DNA of 64,000 bases from Thermomonas carbonis (GCF_014396975.1 NZ_CP060719.1:186001-250000), one strand, 5' to 3'; counted from the stretch's first letter, positions 19,165-28,713 are shown. Program-made: numbers and translations. Notes: generated by a model from the letters alone, not told the origin.

Positions 19165-19328
19165 GTACGCGCTGGAACTACAAGGTGGTCGAGATCACCC
19201 AATGGATGGGCCTGAAGCCGAAAAAGATCGAGGAACTGATCGCACCACTCGGGCAACTGGGCTGGGAGCTGGTCTCGGTAACCCAGGTCGCGGCCTCGAC
19301 CGTGCTGTATCTCAAGAAGCCGGCCTGA
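19161..19328 (+). CDS. DUF4177 small protein
   Basis: A 55-residue gene. It reads [14 protein letters not shown]..., then [19 protein letters not shown] and a terminal VLYLKKPA strand. The LGWELVSV core and length match DUF4177, small strand-rich proteins of unknown role. Overlap of the ATG with the Arc-like stop and the intact frame support a genuine translated gene. Confidence 0.85.
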   Translation: MSTRWNYKVVEITQWMGLKPKKIEELIAPLGQLGWELVSVTQVAASTVLYLKKPA

Positions 19329-19363
19329 GCGCCGCAATCCACGCCACATCCGGGGAGAACCAC

Positions 19364-20758
19364 ATGCTGCACATCGTCCACATGCTCGAACGCCGCTACG
19401 GCCCGGCCCGCGGCCGCCAGTTGGTGATCCGCATCGCCATCGCCTCGCTGCTGTTGCTCGCCCTGGGCGCGGGCCTGGCGATGTCGCTTCCCGCGCATGC
19501 GCAGGCCGTCGATGGCAAGGCGATCGCCACCCGCGCGCTGGATCACATGGACGCCGGCGAATACGCGCAGGTCGAGGCGATGTTCAGCGCCGACATGGCC
19601 AAGGCGGTGCCCGCGGACAAGCTGAAGGCGGTGTGGGAATCGCTGCCGGCGCAGGTCGGCAAGGCGAACGGTCGCGGCGATGCCGAATCGATGCCGCAGG
19701 ATGGCGGCACGATGGTGCAGGTGCCGCTGCAGTTCGAGAAAGCCGCGCTGGTGGCGAAGTTCGTCATCGACGCCGACGGCAAGATCGCGGGCTTCATGAT
19801 CCAGCCTGCGCAGGCCGCCGCACCCGTGCCGGCGGCGCCCACGGTGGCCGAGGACGCGAACTTCAGCGAGCGCGAAGTCATGGTCGGCGACGACGACCGC
19901 GCCCTGCCCGCCACCCTGGCGCTACCGAAAGGCGACGGCCCGTTCCCCGCGGTCGTACTGGTCCACGGTTCCGGCCCGCACGACCGCGACGAAACCATCG
20001 GCCCGAACAAGCCCTTCCTCGACATCGCCCGCGGGCTCGCCGCGCAGGGCATCGCGGTGCTGCGCTACGAGAAGCGCACCAAGGCGCGTCCGCAGGACTT
20101 TGCCAGCGGCGTGTTCGGCGTGGACGAGGAAACCACCAACGACGCGGCGCAGGCCGTGGCCACGCTGCGCGGCATCGATGGCATCGACCCGAAGCGGGTG
20201 TTCGTGCTCGGCCACAGCCAGGGCGGGATGATGGCGCCGCGGATCGCCGCGGTGTCCGGCCACGTCGCCGGGCTGGTGTTGCTGGCCGCACCCGCGCGCT
20301 CACTGCTCGACATCGTCATCGAGCAGAACCGCCGGCTGGCCGTGCTGGACGACCAGAAGACCAGCGACGCGGAACGCGACGCGATCACTGCACTGATCCA
20401 GCAGGTGCGGGTGACCCGCGACGCGGCGACCGATCCCGCGACCAGGACCGTGATGGGCCTGCCCGCCGGTTACTGGCGCAGCATCGACAGCGTGGATCCG
20501 GTCGCCGAGGCGAAGTCTCTCGCGCTGCCGATGCTGGTGCTGCAGGGCGCGCGCGACATCCAGGTGGTCGATGCCGACTGGCAGGCCTGGCGCGGCGCGT
20601 TCCATGCCGACCCCAAGGTCAGCTTCAAGCTCTACGAGAAGCTCAACCACCTCGGCATGCCCGGCGAAGGCGACGGCAACCTGGCCGAATACCAGCAGCC
20701 CAACCACGTCGACCCGGCGCTGATCGAGGACGTGGCCGGCTGGATCAAGGCGCGTTGA
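19364..20758 (+). CDS. Exported alpha/beta hydrolase with DUF3887 domain
   Basis: 464 residues. An N-terminal membrane/signal segment ends about MSLPAHAQA. Residues roughly 50-150 fit DUF3887 (an NTF2-like fold with AEMFSADMAKAVPADKLKAVWESL). The C-terminal hydrolase shows AVVLVHGSGPHDRDE, LGHSQGGMMAPRIA (nucleophile Ser285), MLVLQGARDIQV (acid) and LNHLGMPGEG (base). It is likely a periplasmic esterase. It starts 35 bp after the DUF4177 gene with GGGGAG before the ATG, so it closes the SPFH operon or is partly independent. Confidence 0.85.
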   Translation: MLHIVHMLERRYGPARGRQLVIRIAIASLLLLALGAGLAMSLPAHAQAVDGKAIATRALDHMDAGEYAQVEAMFSADMAKAVPADKLKAVWESLPAQVGKANGRGDAESMPQDGGTMVQVPLQFEKAALVAKFVIDADGKIAGFMIQPAQAAAPVPAAPTVAEDANFSEREVMVGDDDRALPATLALPKGDGPFPAVVLVHGSGPHDRDETIGPNKPFLDIARGLAAQGIAVLRYEKRTKARPQDFASGVFGVDEETTNDAAQAVATLRGIDGIDPKRVFVLGHSQGGMMAPRIAAVSGHVAGLVLLAAPARSLLDIVIEQNRRLAVLDDQKTSDAERDAITALIQQVRVTRDAATDPATRTVMGLPAGYWRSIDSVDPVAEAKSLALPMLVLQGARDIQVVDADWQAWRGAFHADPKVSFKLYEKLNHLGMPGEGDGNLAEYQQPNHVDPALIEDVAGWIKAR

Positions 20759-20759
20759 C

Positions 20760-21302
20760 GTGCAACCGAAGCCAGCCCGCACGTTTGCAGTCTCTCCGCC
20801 TCCGGCGTACGCATGGGGCATGCTGGTCGCACTGGGCGGCGTACTGCCGCTTGCAATCATCGCGGGGCTCTGGCTCTGGGGACCGCGGGCGCAGTTGTCA
20901 GGCGTTGGCCCCGCCCTGGTCGGAGTGCCCGCAGTGCTCGCGGTTCTCCTGCTGGCGACAAAACGCCGATCGGTCGAATTGCACGACGGCACGCTGGATG
21001 TGCGGGCTGCCCTGTTCCGCCAGCGCGTCGCGGTTGCCCAACTCGATCTCGACCGTGCGCGCATCGTCGATCTCGCCGAGCGCACCGAACTGCGCCCCGT
21101 GGTCAAGACCGGCGGCATGTCGATGCCGGGCTTCCACGCCGGCCGCTTCCGCCTGCGCGAGAAATTCGCCAAGGCATTCTGCCTGCTCACCGATCGCCGC
21201 CGCGTGCTCTGGCTACCACTGCGCGACGGCAAGGATCAGTTGCTGCTCAGCCTGGAGCAGCCACAGGCCTTGCTGGACGCCCTCAAGGGCGCGCGCGGCT
21301 GA
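20760..21302 (+). CDS. Membrane protein with bacterial PH-like domain
   Basis: 180 residues from a GTG at 20760, one base after the hydrolase stop. Two membrane helices (about 20-42 and 48-66) precede a strand-rich cytosolic part: RRSVELHDGTLDVRAALF, DLDRARIVDL, GRFRLREKFAKAFCLLTDRRRVLWLPL, and a terminal helix LSLEQPQALLDALKGA. The pattern of two helices followed by DGTLDVR-type strands is that of YdbT/PH-domain proteins. Function is unknown. Confidence 0.72.
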   Translation: MQPKPARTFAVSPPPAYAWGMLVALGGVLPLAIIAGLWLWGPRAQLSGVGPALVGVPAVLAVLLLATKRRSVELHDGTLDVRAALFRQRVAVAQLDLDRARIVDLAERTELRPVVKTGGMSMPGFHAGRFRLREKFAKAFCLLTDRRRVLWLPLRDGKDQLLLSLEQPQALLDALKGARG

Positions 21303-21327
21303 CGCCGGCCCGGGCAAGTCCTATCCT
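21299..21327 (+). promoter_or_regulatory. Promoter of the carboxypeptidase gene, probable leaderless transcript
   Basis: CTGACG (21299-21304) and TATCCT (21322-21327) are separated by 17 bp. The -10 ends 6 bases before the ATG at 21334, so the transcript should begin at the start codon. Confidence 0.5.
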
Positions 21328-21333
21328 TCGCGG

Positions 21334-22149
21334 ATGATGCGTTCGCCCCCGGTTCCGCTGAAAGCCGTCCTGCTCAACACGCCGGACATCGAACTGTGGC
21401 CCGGCGGACTGCTGCGCGCGCGCAGCAGCCACGATGCACGCGCGCTGTCGCGGGCAAGACACGTGCTGCGGCGCAAGCGCGATGGTGTCTATCTGGCCGC
21501 CGATCTTGCAGAAGGTCTGCTGCCCCTGCTCCCGCGGTTGCAACGCGAGCCGGGACTGGATGCCGCTCTGGACGCGCTCGACGCATCGCCATTGCACGCA
21601 CGCAACGGCATCGACCGCGTCGGCGAACTGCCGCTGCATCGCCTGCAGGAACGGCTGGACGTGCTGGGCATCGATGCGGATGGCTACGAAGCGCGCACCG
21701 GCCTTGCCCTGGTCGCCGAGCCCGACTGGCTCGCGTTCGCCGGGTTCGATCGTTACCGGCGCGTGCTGTGGCTGCGCATCGACGCCGCCCGCGCGTGGTT
21801 GCGCATGCGCGACGCGGCCGCGCGCGATGGCATCGTGCTGGAGGCGATCTCCGGTTATCGCAGCCACGATTACCAGCTCGGCATCTTCGAACGCAAACGC
21901 GCGCGCGGACTGGGGATAACCGACATCCTCGCGGTGAATGCCGCGCCCGGCTATTCCGAACACCACGACGGTTGCGCACTCGACATCGGCACGCCCGGCG
22001 AACCGCCTGCGGAAGAGTCATTCGAGGCCACGCCCGCCTTCGCATGGCTGCAAACGCATGCCGACGCGCACGGATTCACGATGAGTTATCCGCGCGGCAA
22101 TCCGCACGGCATCGTGCATGAGCCGTGGCATTGGCGCTTCGCCGGCTGA
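21334..22149 (+). CDS. D-alanyl-D-alanine carboxypeptidase, M15/VanY family
   Basis: 271 residues with the LAS metallopeptidase zinc site complete: SGYRSHDYQ near residue 173, SEHHDGCALDIG (His210, Asp217) and EPWHW (Glu263, His266). It would trim terminal D-Ala from peptidoglycan peptides. Unusually, no signal peptide is seen; the first 110 residues are an uncharacterised extension, so it may be cytosolic or exported by another route. Its stop overlaps the next ATG (TGATG). Confidence 0.87.
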   Translation: MMRSPPVPLKAVLLNTPDIELWPGGLLRARSSHDARALSRARHVLRRKRDGVYLAADLAEGLLPLLPRLQREPGLDAALDALDASPLHARNGIDRVGELPLHRLQERLDVLGIDADGYEARTGLALVAEPDWLAFAGFDRYRRVLWLRIDAARAWLRMRDAAARDGIVLEAISGYRSHDYQLGIFERKRARGLGITDILAVNAAPGYSEHHDGCALDIGTPGEPPAEESFEATPAFAWLQTHADAHGFTMSYPRGNPHGIVHEPWHWRFAG

Positions 22150-23594
22150 TGGCGGGCCGCGATGACGTCGCCTTCGACCGGCGTCGCGCCCTGCAAGCGC
22201 TGGGGGTCGGCGCGCTGACGCCGTGGCTTGCGACGAGCTGCGCACGCCAGCCGGATCGTCCGGCCGTGCGCGACATCGCGGCGATCGGCGAAACACCGGT
22301 GCGCGACATCGTCCGTCCGCGCTCCACCGCCGACATCGTGCGCCTGCTGCGTCAATCGCAGGTCCCCATCTCGATCGGCGGCGCCCGCTGCAGCATGGGC
22401 GGGCAGACGGCCAGCCCCGGCTCGATGCACGTGGACATGCGTGGCTTGCGGGGTCTGCGCATCGATCCTGTCGCGATGCGCGCACGAGTGCAGGCAGGTG
22501 CCAGTTGGCGGGACCTGCAGGATCGACTCGATCCGCATGGATTGTCGGTGCGGATCATGCAGAGCTACAGCAACTTCAGCATCGGCGGTTCGCTGTCCGT
22601 GAATTGCCATGGCCGATACGTCGGCCGCGGACCGCTGGTGAACAGCGTGCGGGCGTTGCAGCTCGTCGCGGCGGATGGACGCGTGCTGGAACTTTCGCGG
22701 GAGCGACAACCGGAATTTTTCGCTGCGGTCGTGGGCGGCTATGGCGGACTCGGCATCGTCACCGAGGTCGAACTCGACCTGGACCGTAACGAACGCATCG
22801 CGCGCAGCGCGGAACGCGTGGCACTGCATGACTATCCGGGCTATTTCGCCGAGCGCGTGCTGGCCGATCGCGATGCCGTCCTGCACAACGCGGATATGGC
22901 ACCGCCCGACTTCGACGGCACGGTGACGGTGACATGGCGACGCAGCGATGATCCGCCGACAGCGGTCGAACGGTTGGTGCCACGCGGCGCCGACTATTCG
23001 CGCCAGCAGACATTGATCTGGGCCACGTCCGAACTGCCCGGTGGCGACGGCATACGCGACCGCGAACTCACCCAGCGGCTGCTGTCCGAGCGCATCGTGG
23101 CCTGGCGCAACCACGAAGCCAGCCTCGACATCGCCTCGCTCGAACCGCGAACGCGGCGGTTCTCGACTTACCTGTTGCAGGAATACTTCATCCCGGTTCC
23201 CGCGTTCCTCGATTTCGCCAGGGAGATGACCCGCATCCTGCGGCGGCACGACGTGAATGCCCTCAACGTGTCGATCCGGCACTCGCCGGCGGATCGCGAT
23301 TCGCTGTTGCGCTGGGCACCCGTCGACGTGTTCTCGTTCGTGCTCTACCACAAGCAGCGCAATACCCGCGCCGCGGATCGCAGGGCAGGCGAATGGACTC
23401 GCTTGCTGGTGGACGCGGCGCTCGACTGCGGCGGTCGCCACTACCTGCCGTACCGGCTGCATGCGACACCGACCCAATTCCTGCGCGCGTATCCCGAGGC
23501 GCGCGCATTCGCGGCGCTCAAGCATCGCGTTGATCCCGCCAATCGCTTTCGGAACGCGTTGTGGGATCGCTACCTCGGCGCAGCGTCCGCATGA
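22149..23594 (+). CDS. FAD-linked oxidase, VAO/PCMH family, Tat-exported
   Basis: 481 residues. The N-terminus FDRRRALQALGVGALTPWLATSC has a twin-arginine motif followed by a hydrophobic segment and a Cys that could act as a lipobox. The FAD domain has PISIGGARCSMGGQT, YSNFSIGGSLSVNCHGR and GGYGGLGIVTEVEL. The C-terminal domain ends in FAALKHRVDPANRFRNALW, as in aldonolactone-type oxidases. It probably oxidises a sugar or lactone in the periplasm; the substrate is unknown. Its ATG overlaps the previous stop and its stop overlaps the acyltransferase start. Confidence 0.85.
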   Translation: MAGRDDVAFDRRRALQALGVGALTPWLATSCARQPDRPAVRDIAAIGETPVRDIVRPRSTADIVRLLRQSQVPISIGGARCSMGGQTASPGSMHVDMRGLRGLRIDPVAMRARVQAGASWRDLQDRLDPHGLSVRIMQSYSNFSIGGSLSVNCHGRYVGRGPLVNSVRALQLVAADGRVLELSRERQPEFFAAVVGGYGGLGIVTEVELDLDRNERIARSAERVALHDYPGYFAERVLADRDAVLHNADMAPPDFDGTVTVTWRRSDDPPTAVERLVPRGADYSRQQTLIWATSELPGGDGIRDRELTQRLLSERIVAWRNHEASLDIASLEPRTRRFSTYLLQEYFIPVPAFLDFAREMTRILRRHDVNALNVSIRHSPADRDSLLRWAPVDVFSFVLYHKQRNTRAADRRAGEWTRLLVDAALDCGGRHYLPYRLHATPTQFLRAYPEARAFAALKHRVDPANRFRNALWDRYLGAASA

Positions 23595-24622
23595 CGTCCA
23601 TCCGATCCGCCACGCTTGCCGACGCATGGGCCAGCGGTCGCAACAACTTCAACCTGATCCGCCTGTTCGCGGCCTGGCTGGTGATCTACGGGCATGCGTG
23701 GGCGATCACCGGCAGCGCCGGCGGCGACCTGATCACTCGGCTCACCCGATTCAAGTTCGCCGGCGGCGTGGCGGTGGACGTGTTCTTCTTCATCAGCGGC
23801 TTCCTGATCGCGGCGAGCCTGGCCCGCAACGATGTGCGCAGCTATCTGGCCTCGCGTGCGCTGCGCATCCTGCCCGCGCTGGTCGTGTGCGTGGCGCTCA
23901 GTGTGTTCGTGCTTGGGCCGCTGCTGACCACGGCGGCCGACTACTGGCGCCACCCGATGACCTGGGACTACCTGTGGGCGAACAGTTCGCTGTGGGCGAG
24001 CCGGTACACACTGCCCGGCGTGTTCGAGTCGCTGCCGCAGCAGGCCGTGAACGGCTCGCTGTGGACGCTGCCGATCGAAGCGCGGCTGTACCTGGCCTTG
24101 CTGGTGGTGAGCCTGCTCGGCGTCCTCACCACGCGTCGATACACGCCGCTGTGGGCCGTCGCGATGGCGGCGGCGTACGGATTCGCGGCATGGCGGCATC
24201 CACTGCCCGAATGGCTGGCGAACTACATCTGGTGCACCGCATTCTTCATCACCGGCACCCTGTGCTGGCTGCATCGCGAGCACATCCGATTGAGCCCCTG
24301 GCCCTTGCTCGCATTGCTCGGATTCGCCGTGCTAGCGCGAGGCACGCCCTGGTTTCACCTGCCCTACTTCGCCATCGCCTGCTACGGCACGCTGTGGCTG
24401 GCCTTCATGGCGAAGCTTCCGGTGATCCGTCGCAACGACCTGTCTTACGGCCTGTACCTGTACGGCTGGCCGGCGGCGCAACTCGTGCAGCAGTTCTCGC
24501 CGGGTGGACCCTTGCACAACATGCTGTGGGCGACGTTGCTGGCCGGCATGTTGGCAGCGGTGTCGTGGTTCGCGATCGAGCGTCCGGCGCTCCGATGGAA
24601 GCGAAAAATGGGGTCAGAGTAG
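23591..24622 (+). CDS. Acyltransferase 3 family membrane protein
   Basis: 343 residues with about ten membrane helices. It opens NNFNLIRLFAAWLVIYGH, the acyltransferase-3 signature with the active-site His, followed by FFFISGFLIAASLARN, LASRALRILPAL, and NGSLWTLPIEARLYL. The family O-acylates sugars of surface polysaccharides from the cytosolic side. It follows the FAD oxidase with a 4-base overlap. Its last codons (KMGSE and stop) lie inside the left arm of a mobile palindrome, so the native C-terminus has been replaced. Confidence 0.9.
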   Translation: MTSIRSATLADAWASGRNNFNLIRLFAAWLVIYGHAWAITGSAGGDLITRLTRFKFAGGVAVDVFFFISGFLIAASLARNDVRSYLASRALRILPALVVCVALSVFVLGPLLTTAADYWRHPMTWDYLWANSSLWASRYTLPGVFESLPQQAVNGSLWTLPIEARLYLALLVVSLLGVLTTRRYTPLWAVAMAAAYGFAAWRHPLPEWLANYIWCTAFFITGTLCWLHREHIRLSPWPLLALLGFAVLARGTPWFHLPYFAIACYGTLWLAFMAKLPVIRRNDLSYGLYLYGWPAAQLVQQFSPGGPLHNMLWATLLAGMLAAVSWFAIERPALRWKRKMGSE

Positions 24623-24690
24623 AGTTTTGCGGGCGCGATGCATGGGCATCAGAACTCTGTCTCCGCAAAATCTAATCTGACTCCATTTTT
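24604..24690. repeat. Inverted-repeat element (REP/MITE-like) carrying both gene ends
   Basis: Left arm AAAAATGGGGTCAGAGTAG... (24604-24632) and right arm, read on the minus strand, AAAAATGGAGTCAGATTAG... (24690-24663) are near-identical over about 28 bases to TTTTGCGG. The centre holds a minor GATGC/GCATC stem. GGGTCAGAGT-type ends recur around REP-associated transposases in Proteobacteria (recalled). No transposase gene is nearby. Confidence 0.8.
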
Positions 24691-25580
24691 GCTTTCGCAT
24701 CGACCAGTTCCCGCAACGTCGCGCGCAATCCCTCGCGCCAGCCTGGAGGGATAATGCCGAAGTCGTTGCGCAGGCGCGTGGTATCGAGCACCGAATAGGC
24801 GGGTCGCCGTGCGGGCGTGGGGAACTCCGCCGTCGTGATCGGCACCACCGTCGGCATGCGCGCCAGCAACCCGAGCGCATGCGCATCTTCCATGATCGTG
24901 CTGGCGAAGCCGTGCCAGCTGACATGCCCCGAGGCGACCAGATGCCAGGTGCCGGCCTCGACGATGCCATGGCGGATGAGGGCCGCGGTCGCATCGGCAA
25001 TCCACGCGGCGGACGTCGGTGCACCGACTTGATCGGCGACCACGCGCAGTTCGTCACGCTCGTTCGCCAGCCGCAGCATCGTGAGCAGGAAATTGCGGCC
25101 CTGTGCCGCGTATACCCAGGCCGTGCGCAGGATCGCGTGGCGCGCGCCGCTGGCGCGGATCGCGTCTTCGCCCGCAAGCTTGCTGGTGCCGTAGACACCG
25201 AGCGGCGCGGTGGCGTCATCTTCGCGGTACGGCTCGGATGCCGTGCCATCGAAAACATAGTCGGTCGAGTAGTGCACCAGCAGTGCATCGATCTTCGCGC
25301 ACGCGGCAGCGATGACCGCAGGTGCTTCGGCATTGGCGCGAAACGCGGCTTCGATGTCGCCCTCGGCTTTGTCGACGGCGGTGTAGGCAGCGGCATTCAC
25401 CACCACATCCGGTGCGACCTGCGCAATCACGGCAGCGAGTGATGCCGGCACATCGAAGTCCGTCGCGATATCGGCGTTCGCGCCATTACGGGTGGCTATG
25501 ACCAGTTCACCCAGCGGTGCCAGGCTGCGCCGCAGTTCGCGACCGACCTGGCCATTGCCACCCAGCAGCAGCAGCCTCAC
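24672..25580 (-). CDS. rfbD: dTDP-4-dehydrorhamnose reductase
   Basis: 302 residues from a GTG at 25580 that overlaps the rfbC stop (GTGA). Rossmann fold LLLGGNGQVGRELR, VNAAAYTAVDKAE, HYSTDYVFDG, and the catalytic YGTSKLAGE. It reduces dTDP-4-dehydrorhamnose with NADPH, the last step to dTDP-L-rhamnose. Its final residues KMESD and stop come from the right arm of the palindrome at 24604-24690, so the C-terminus differs from the native one. Confidence 0.95.
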   Translation of the reverse strand: MRLLLLGGNGQVGRELRRSLAPLGELVIATRNGANADIATDFDVPASLAAVIAQVAPDVVVNAAAYTAVDKAEGDIEAAFRANAEAPAVIAAACAKIDALLVHYSTDYVFDGTASEPYREDDATAPLGVYGTSKLAGEDAIRASGARHAILRTAWVYAAQGRNFLLTMLRLANERDELRVVADQVGAPTSAAWIADATAALIRHGIVEAGTWHLVASGHVSWHGFASTIMEDAHALGLLARMPTVVPITTAEFPTPARRPAYSVLDTTRLRNDFGIIPPGWREGLRATLRELVDAKAKMESD

Positions 25581-26140
25581 GGCGCGACGTAGACGGGAAA
25601 ACGCTCCGACGGAATGTCCGCGAGCAGGGGCGCAACCGCATCCTTGGGCGACAGCGATGCCTCCGCCAGCGGCCAGTCGATGGCCAGTTGCGGGTCGTCC
25701 CAGCGCAGCGAGTTGTCGCTGGCGCGATCGTAGGGCGCGGTGCACAGGTAGGTGAACACCGCACTCTCGCTGAGCGTGAGGAAGCCGTGCGCGAACCCTT
25801 CCGGGATCCAGAAATGGCGCTTGTTTTCTGCGCTCAGGATCGCGGCCGCATGCTGGCCGAAGGTGGGCGAGCCTTGGCGGATGTCGACGGCAACGTCGTA
25901 CACCTCGCCTTCCAGCACGCTGACCAGTTTTCCCTGCACGCTATTCGGCCACTGGTAATGCAGGCCGCGCAGCACGCCGCGCTGCGAGCGCGAGACGTTG
26001 TGCTGGACGAACTGCGTGGGCAATCCATGCTCGGCGAAACGCGCGGCATTCCAGCCCTCGTAGAAGTAACCACGTTCGTCACCGAATACCGCCGGCTCGA
26101 TCACCACGCAGCCAGGCAGCTTCGTCCTGATCAGCTTCAT
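25577..26140 (-). CDS. rfbC: dTDP-4-dehydrorhamnose 3,5-epimerase
   Basis: 187 residues, cupin fold: [37 protein letters not shown], the catalytic His in LRGLHYQ and Tyr in the [10 protein letters not shown] segment, and [12 protein letters not shown]. It inverts C3 and C5 of the 4-keto intermediate. Overlaps both neighbours by 4 bases in the rfbBACD operon. Confidence 0.96.
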   Translation of the reverse strand: MKLIRTKLPGCVVIEPAVFGDERGYFYEGWNAARFAEHGLPTQFVQHNVSRSQRGVLRGLHYQWPNSVQGKLVSVLEGEVYDVAVDIRQGSPTFGQHAAAILSAENKRHFWIPEGFAHGFLTLSESAVFTYLCTAPYDRASDNSLRWDDPQLAIDWPLAEASLSPKDAVAPLLADIPSERFPVYVAP

Positions 26141-27030
26141 TCGACGCGGCCGTGTTCGAGCAGCCCCAGCAGGTACTGGCCGTAGCCGTTCTTGGCCAGC
26201 GGCCGCGCGAGCTCGCGCAACTGGTCGTCATCGATCCAGCCGTTGAAGTACGCGATCTCCTCCGGGCAGCTCACGCGCAGGCCCTGGCGCTTCTCGATGG
26301 TCTCGATGAAGGTCGAAGCCTCGACCAGCGATTCATGCGTGCCGGTGTCGAGCCAGGCGTAGCCGCGCCCCATCTTTTCGAGCTGCAGGGAACCGTCGTC
26401 GAGATAGCAGCGATTGAGGTCGGTGATTTCCAGTTCGCCGCGCAGTGAAGGCGTGAGTCCCGCGGCGAAATCACTGGCACGGCCATCGTAGAAATACAGG
26501 CCGGTCACCGCGTAGCTCGACTTCGGCTGCGCGGGTTTTTCTTCAAGGCCGATGACCTTGCCGGCCGCATCGAATTCGGCCACGCCGTAGCGCTCCGGAT
26601 CGCGCACCCAGTAACCGAACACGGTCGCGCCCGTGTCCTGCGCGTTCGCCCGTTGCAGCAACTGGGTCAGGCCATGGCCATAGAAGATGTTGTCGCCAAG
26701 CACCAGGCAACTGGGGCCGCCGGCAAGGAACTCGCGACCGATCAGGAACGCCTGTGCCAAGCCGTCCGGGCTGGGTTGCGCGGCGTATTCGATCTTCATC
26801 CCCCACTGCGAGCCATCACCCAGCAAATGCTGGAACAGGGCCTGCTCGTGCGGGGTGTTGATGATGAGAACTTCGCGGATGCCCGCCAGCATCAGCACGC
26901 TGAGCGGGTAATAGATCATCGGCTTGTCGAACACCGGTAGCAGCTGTTTGCTGATCGCCTTGGTGATCGGATACAGCCGCGTACCGGAACCGCCGGCAAG
27001 GATGATGCCTTTGCGAGCAACAGCGGTCAT
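26137..27030 (-). CDS. rfbA: Glucose-1-phosphate thymidylyltransferase
   Basis: 297 residues. Nucleotidyltransferase motifs: [31 protein letters not shown], and [12 protein letters not shown] with the metal Asp. It makes dTDP-glucose from dTTP and glucose 1-phosphate, the entry to dTDP-rhamnose. It begins 4 bases inside rfbB and ends 4 bases inside rfbC. Confidence 0.97.
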   Translation of the reverse strand: MTAVARKGIILAGGSGTRLYPITKAISKQLLPVFDKPMIYYPLSVLMLAGIREVLIINTPHEQALFQHLLGDGSQWGMKIEYAAQPSPDGLAQAFLIGREFLAGGPSCLVLGDNIFYGHGLTQLLQRANAQDTGATVFGYWVRDPERYGVAEFDAAGKVIGLEEKPAQPKSSYAVTGLYFYDGRASDFAAGLTPSLRGELEITDLNRCYLDDGSLQLEKMGRGYAWLDTGTHESLVEASTFIETIEKRQGLRVSCPEEIAYFNGWIDDDQLRELARPLAKNGYGQYLLGLLEHGRVE

Positions 27031-28082
27031 GCGGCTGCTCCAATGCGCTCCAACCGATACGAACCATCCAGTACGCGCTTCACCCAGTCCTGATGTGCCA
27101 GATACCAGTCCACGGTCTCGGCGATGCCGCGCTCAAAGGTGTATTCCGGTGCCCAGCCCAGTTCGCTGCGCAGTTTCGAGGCGTCGATCGCGTAGCGGCG
27201 GTCATGGCCCGGGCGGTCGGCGACGTAGGTGATCTGCGATGCGCGCGGTACCCCGTCCTCGCGCGGACGGCGCTGATCCAGCAGCGCGCAGATCGCGTGC
27301 ACGACCTCGATGTTCTGCATCTCGGCTTCGCCGCCGACGTTGTAGGTCTCACCCACCCGGCCCTTGGCCAGCACGGTGCGGATCGCCGCGCAGTGGTCGC
27401 TCACGAACAGCCAGTCGCGGACTTGCTTGCCATCGCCATAGACCGGCAACGGTTCGCCGGCCAGCGCCTTGGCGATCACCAGCGGGATGAGCTTCTCGGG
27501 GAAGTGGTACGGGCCGTAGTTGTTGCTGCAATTGGTGGTCAGCACCGGCAGGCCGTAGGTGTGGTGGAAGGCGCGCACCAGGTGATCGGAGGCGGCCTTG
27601 GATGCCGAATACGGCGAGTTCGGCGCGTATGGCGTGGTCTCGCTGAACTTGCCGGTCTCGCCGAGCGCGCCGTAGACCTCGTCGGTGGAGACGTGGAGGA
27701 AACGGAACGCATCCTTCGCCTCGCCGTCGAGCACCTTCCAGTAATCGCGCACGCTTTCCAGCAAGGCGAGCGTGCCGACCACATTGGTCTGGATGAACGC
27801 CGCCGGGCCATCGATGGAACGGTCGACATGGCTTTCCGCGGCGAAGTTCACCACTGCATCGGGACGATGTTCGGCCAGCAGCCGCGCGACCAGCGCACGA
27901 TCGCAGATGTCCCCATGCACGAACACGTGGTTCGCATCGCCATCCAGCGATGCCAGGGTGTCGCGATTGCCGGCGTAGGTCAGCGCATCCAAGTTGACCA
28001 CCCGGATGCCGTTTGCGACCGCAGCCAACACGAAATTGCCGCCGATGAAACCGGCGCCGCCGGTCACGAGCCAGGTCGTCAT
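27027..28082 (-). CDS. rfbB: dTDP-glucose 4,6-dehydratase
   Basis: 351 residues: NAD-binding [12 protein letters not shown], then [18 protein letters not shown], and the catalytic [10 protein letters not shown]. It converts dTDP-glucose to the 4-keto-6-deoxy sugar. First gene of rfbBACD; the ATG at 28082 gives [11 protein letters not shown], with a purine-rich ribosome site upstream. The product feeds rhamnose into surface polysaccharide, which fits the acyltransferase across the convergent border. ssb lies 60 bp upstream on the same strand. Confidence 0.97.
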   Translation of the reverse strand: MTTWLVTGGAGFIGGNFVLAAVANGIRVVNLDALTYAGNRDTLASLDGDANHVFVHGDICDRALVARLLAEHRPDAVVNFAAESHVDRSIDGPAAFIQTNVVGTLALLESVRDYWKVLDGEAKDAFRFLHVSTDEVYGALGETGKFSETTPYAPNSPYSASKAASDHLVRAFHHTYGLPVLTTNCSNNYGPYHFPEKLIPLVIAKALAGEPLPVYGDGKQVRDWLFVSDHCAAIRTVLAKGRVGETYNVGGEAEMQNIEVVHAICALLDQRRPREDGVPRASQITYVADRPGHDRRYAIDASKLRSELGWAPEYTFERGIAETVDWYLAHQDWVKRVLDGSYRLERIGAAA

Positions 28083-28142
28083 GCTTGTCAGCTTCCCTGC
28101 GTTGGGCGAGTCAGGAGGCCCGCTGAGCAGGCCCCGCAATAC

Positions 28143-28661
28143 TCAGAACGGAATGTCGTCGTCGAACGGCACGTCGTCGAAGTTGGCCGGCTTGGCCGGC
28201 GCGGGATCGCGACGCTGCGCCGGCGCACGTTGCTGGCGATCGCCGCCGCTGCCGTAACTGCCACCGCCGCCACGCTGGAAACCGCCTTCGCGCGGCGCCC
28301 CACCACCACCGCCCGCAGCACCGCCTTCACGGCCACCGAGCATCTGCATCTCGTCCGCCACGATGTCGGTGAAGTAGCGTTTCTGGCCGTCGTCGCCGGT
28401 GGTCTCGCTGTAGGTGATGCGACCTTCCACGTACACCTGCGAGCCTTTCTTCAGGTACTCGCCGGCGATCTCGCCGAGCTTGCCGAAGAAGGTCACCCGG
28501 TGCCACTCGGTCTTTTCCTGCTGGTTGCCGTCCTTGTCCTTGCGGACCGAACTTGTCGCCAGGCTGACCTTGGTGATCGCCATGCCGCCCTGCGTGTATT
28601 TCACGTCCGGGTCGTTGCCCAGGTTGCCGACCAGGATCACTTTGTTCACGCCGCGTGCCAT
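28143..28661 (-). CDS. ssb: Single-stranded DNA-binding protein
   Basis: 172 residues: OB-fold N-terminal domain [49 protein letters not shown], a Gly-rich flexible linker, and the acidic protein-interaction tip [11 protein letters not shown]. It forms a tetramer on ssDNA in replication and repair and recruits partners through the tip. A GAGGAAG ribosome site precedes the ATG and TATAAT lies 47 bp upstream. Confidence 0.97.
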   Translation of the reverse strand: MARGVNKVILVGNLGNDPDVKYTQGGMAITKVSLATSSVRKDKDGNQQEKTEWHRVTFFGKLGEIAGEYLKKGSQVYVEGRITYSETTGDDGQKRYFTDIVADEMQMLGGREGGAAGGGGGAPREGGFQRGGGGSYGSGGDRQQRAPAQRRDPAPAKPANFDDVPFDDDIPF

Positions 28662-28707
28662 GTTCTTCCTCGACTCGGTTTCGTCCGGATGGGACGACTG
28701 ACAGTGG

Positions 28708-28713
28708 ATTATA
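28708..28713 (-). promoter_or_regulatory. -10 box of ssb
   Basis: TATAAT on the minus strand, about 47 bases before the ssb start. The -35 at 17 bp spacing matches only half of the consensus. Confidence 0.5.

Noticed and set aside
18979..19328. Arc-like gene plus small downstream gene as a toxin-antitoxin pair
   Set aside because: The downstream protein fits DUF4177, not a toxin fold, and the unit is led by an SPFH gene. A regulatory role fits better.
24604..24690. A truncated insertion sequence with its own transposase
   Set aside because: The element is about 87 bp and contains no coding frame; it can only be a non-autonomous repeat.
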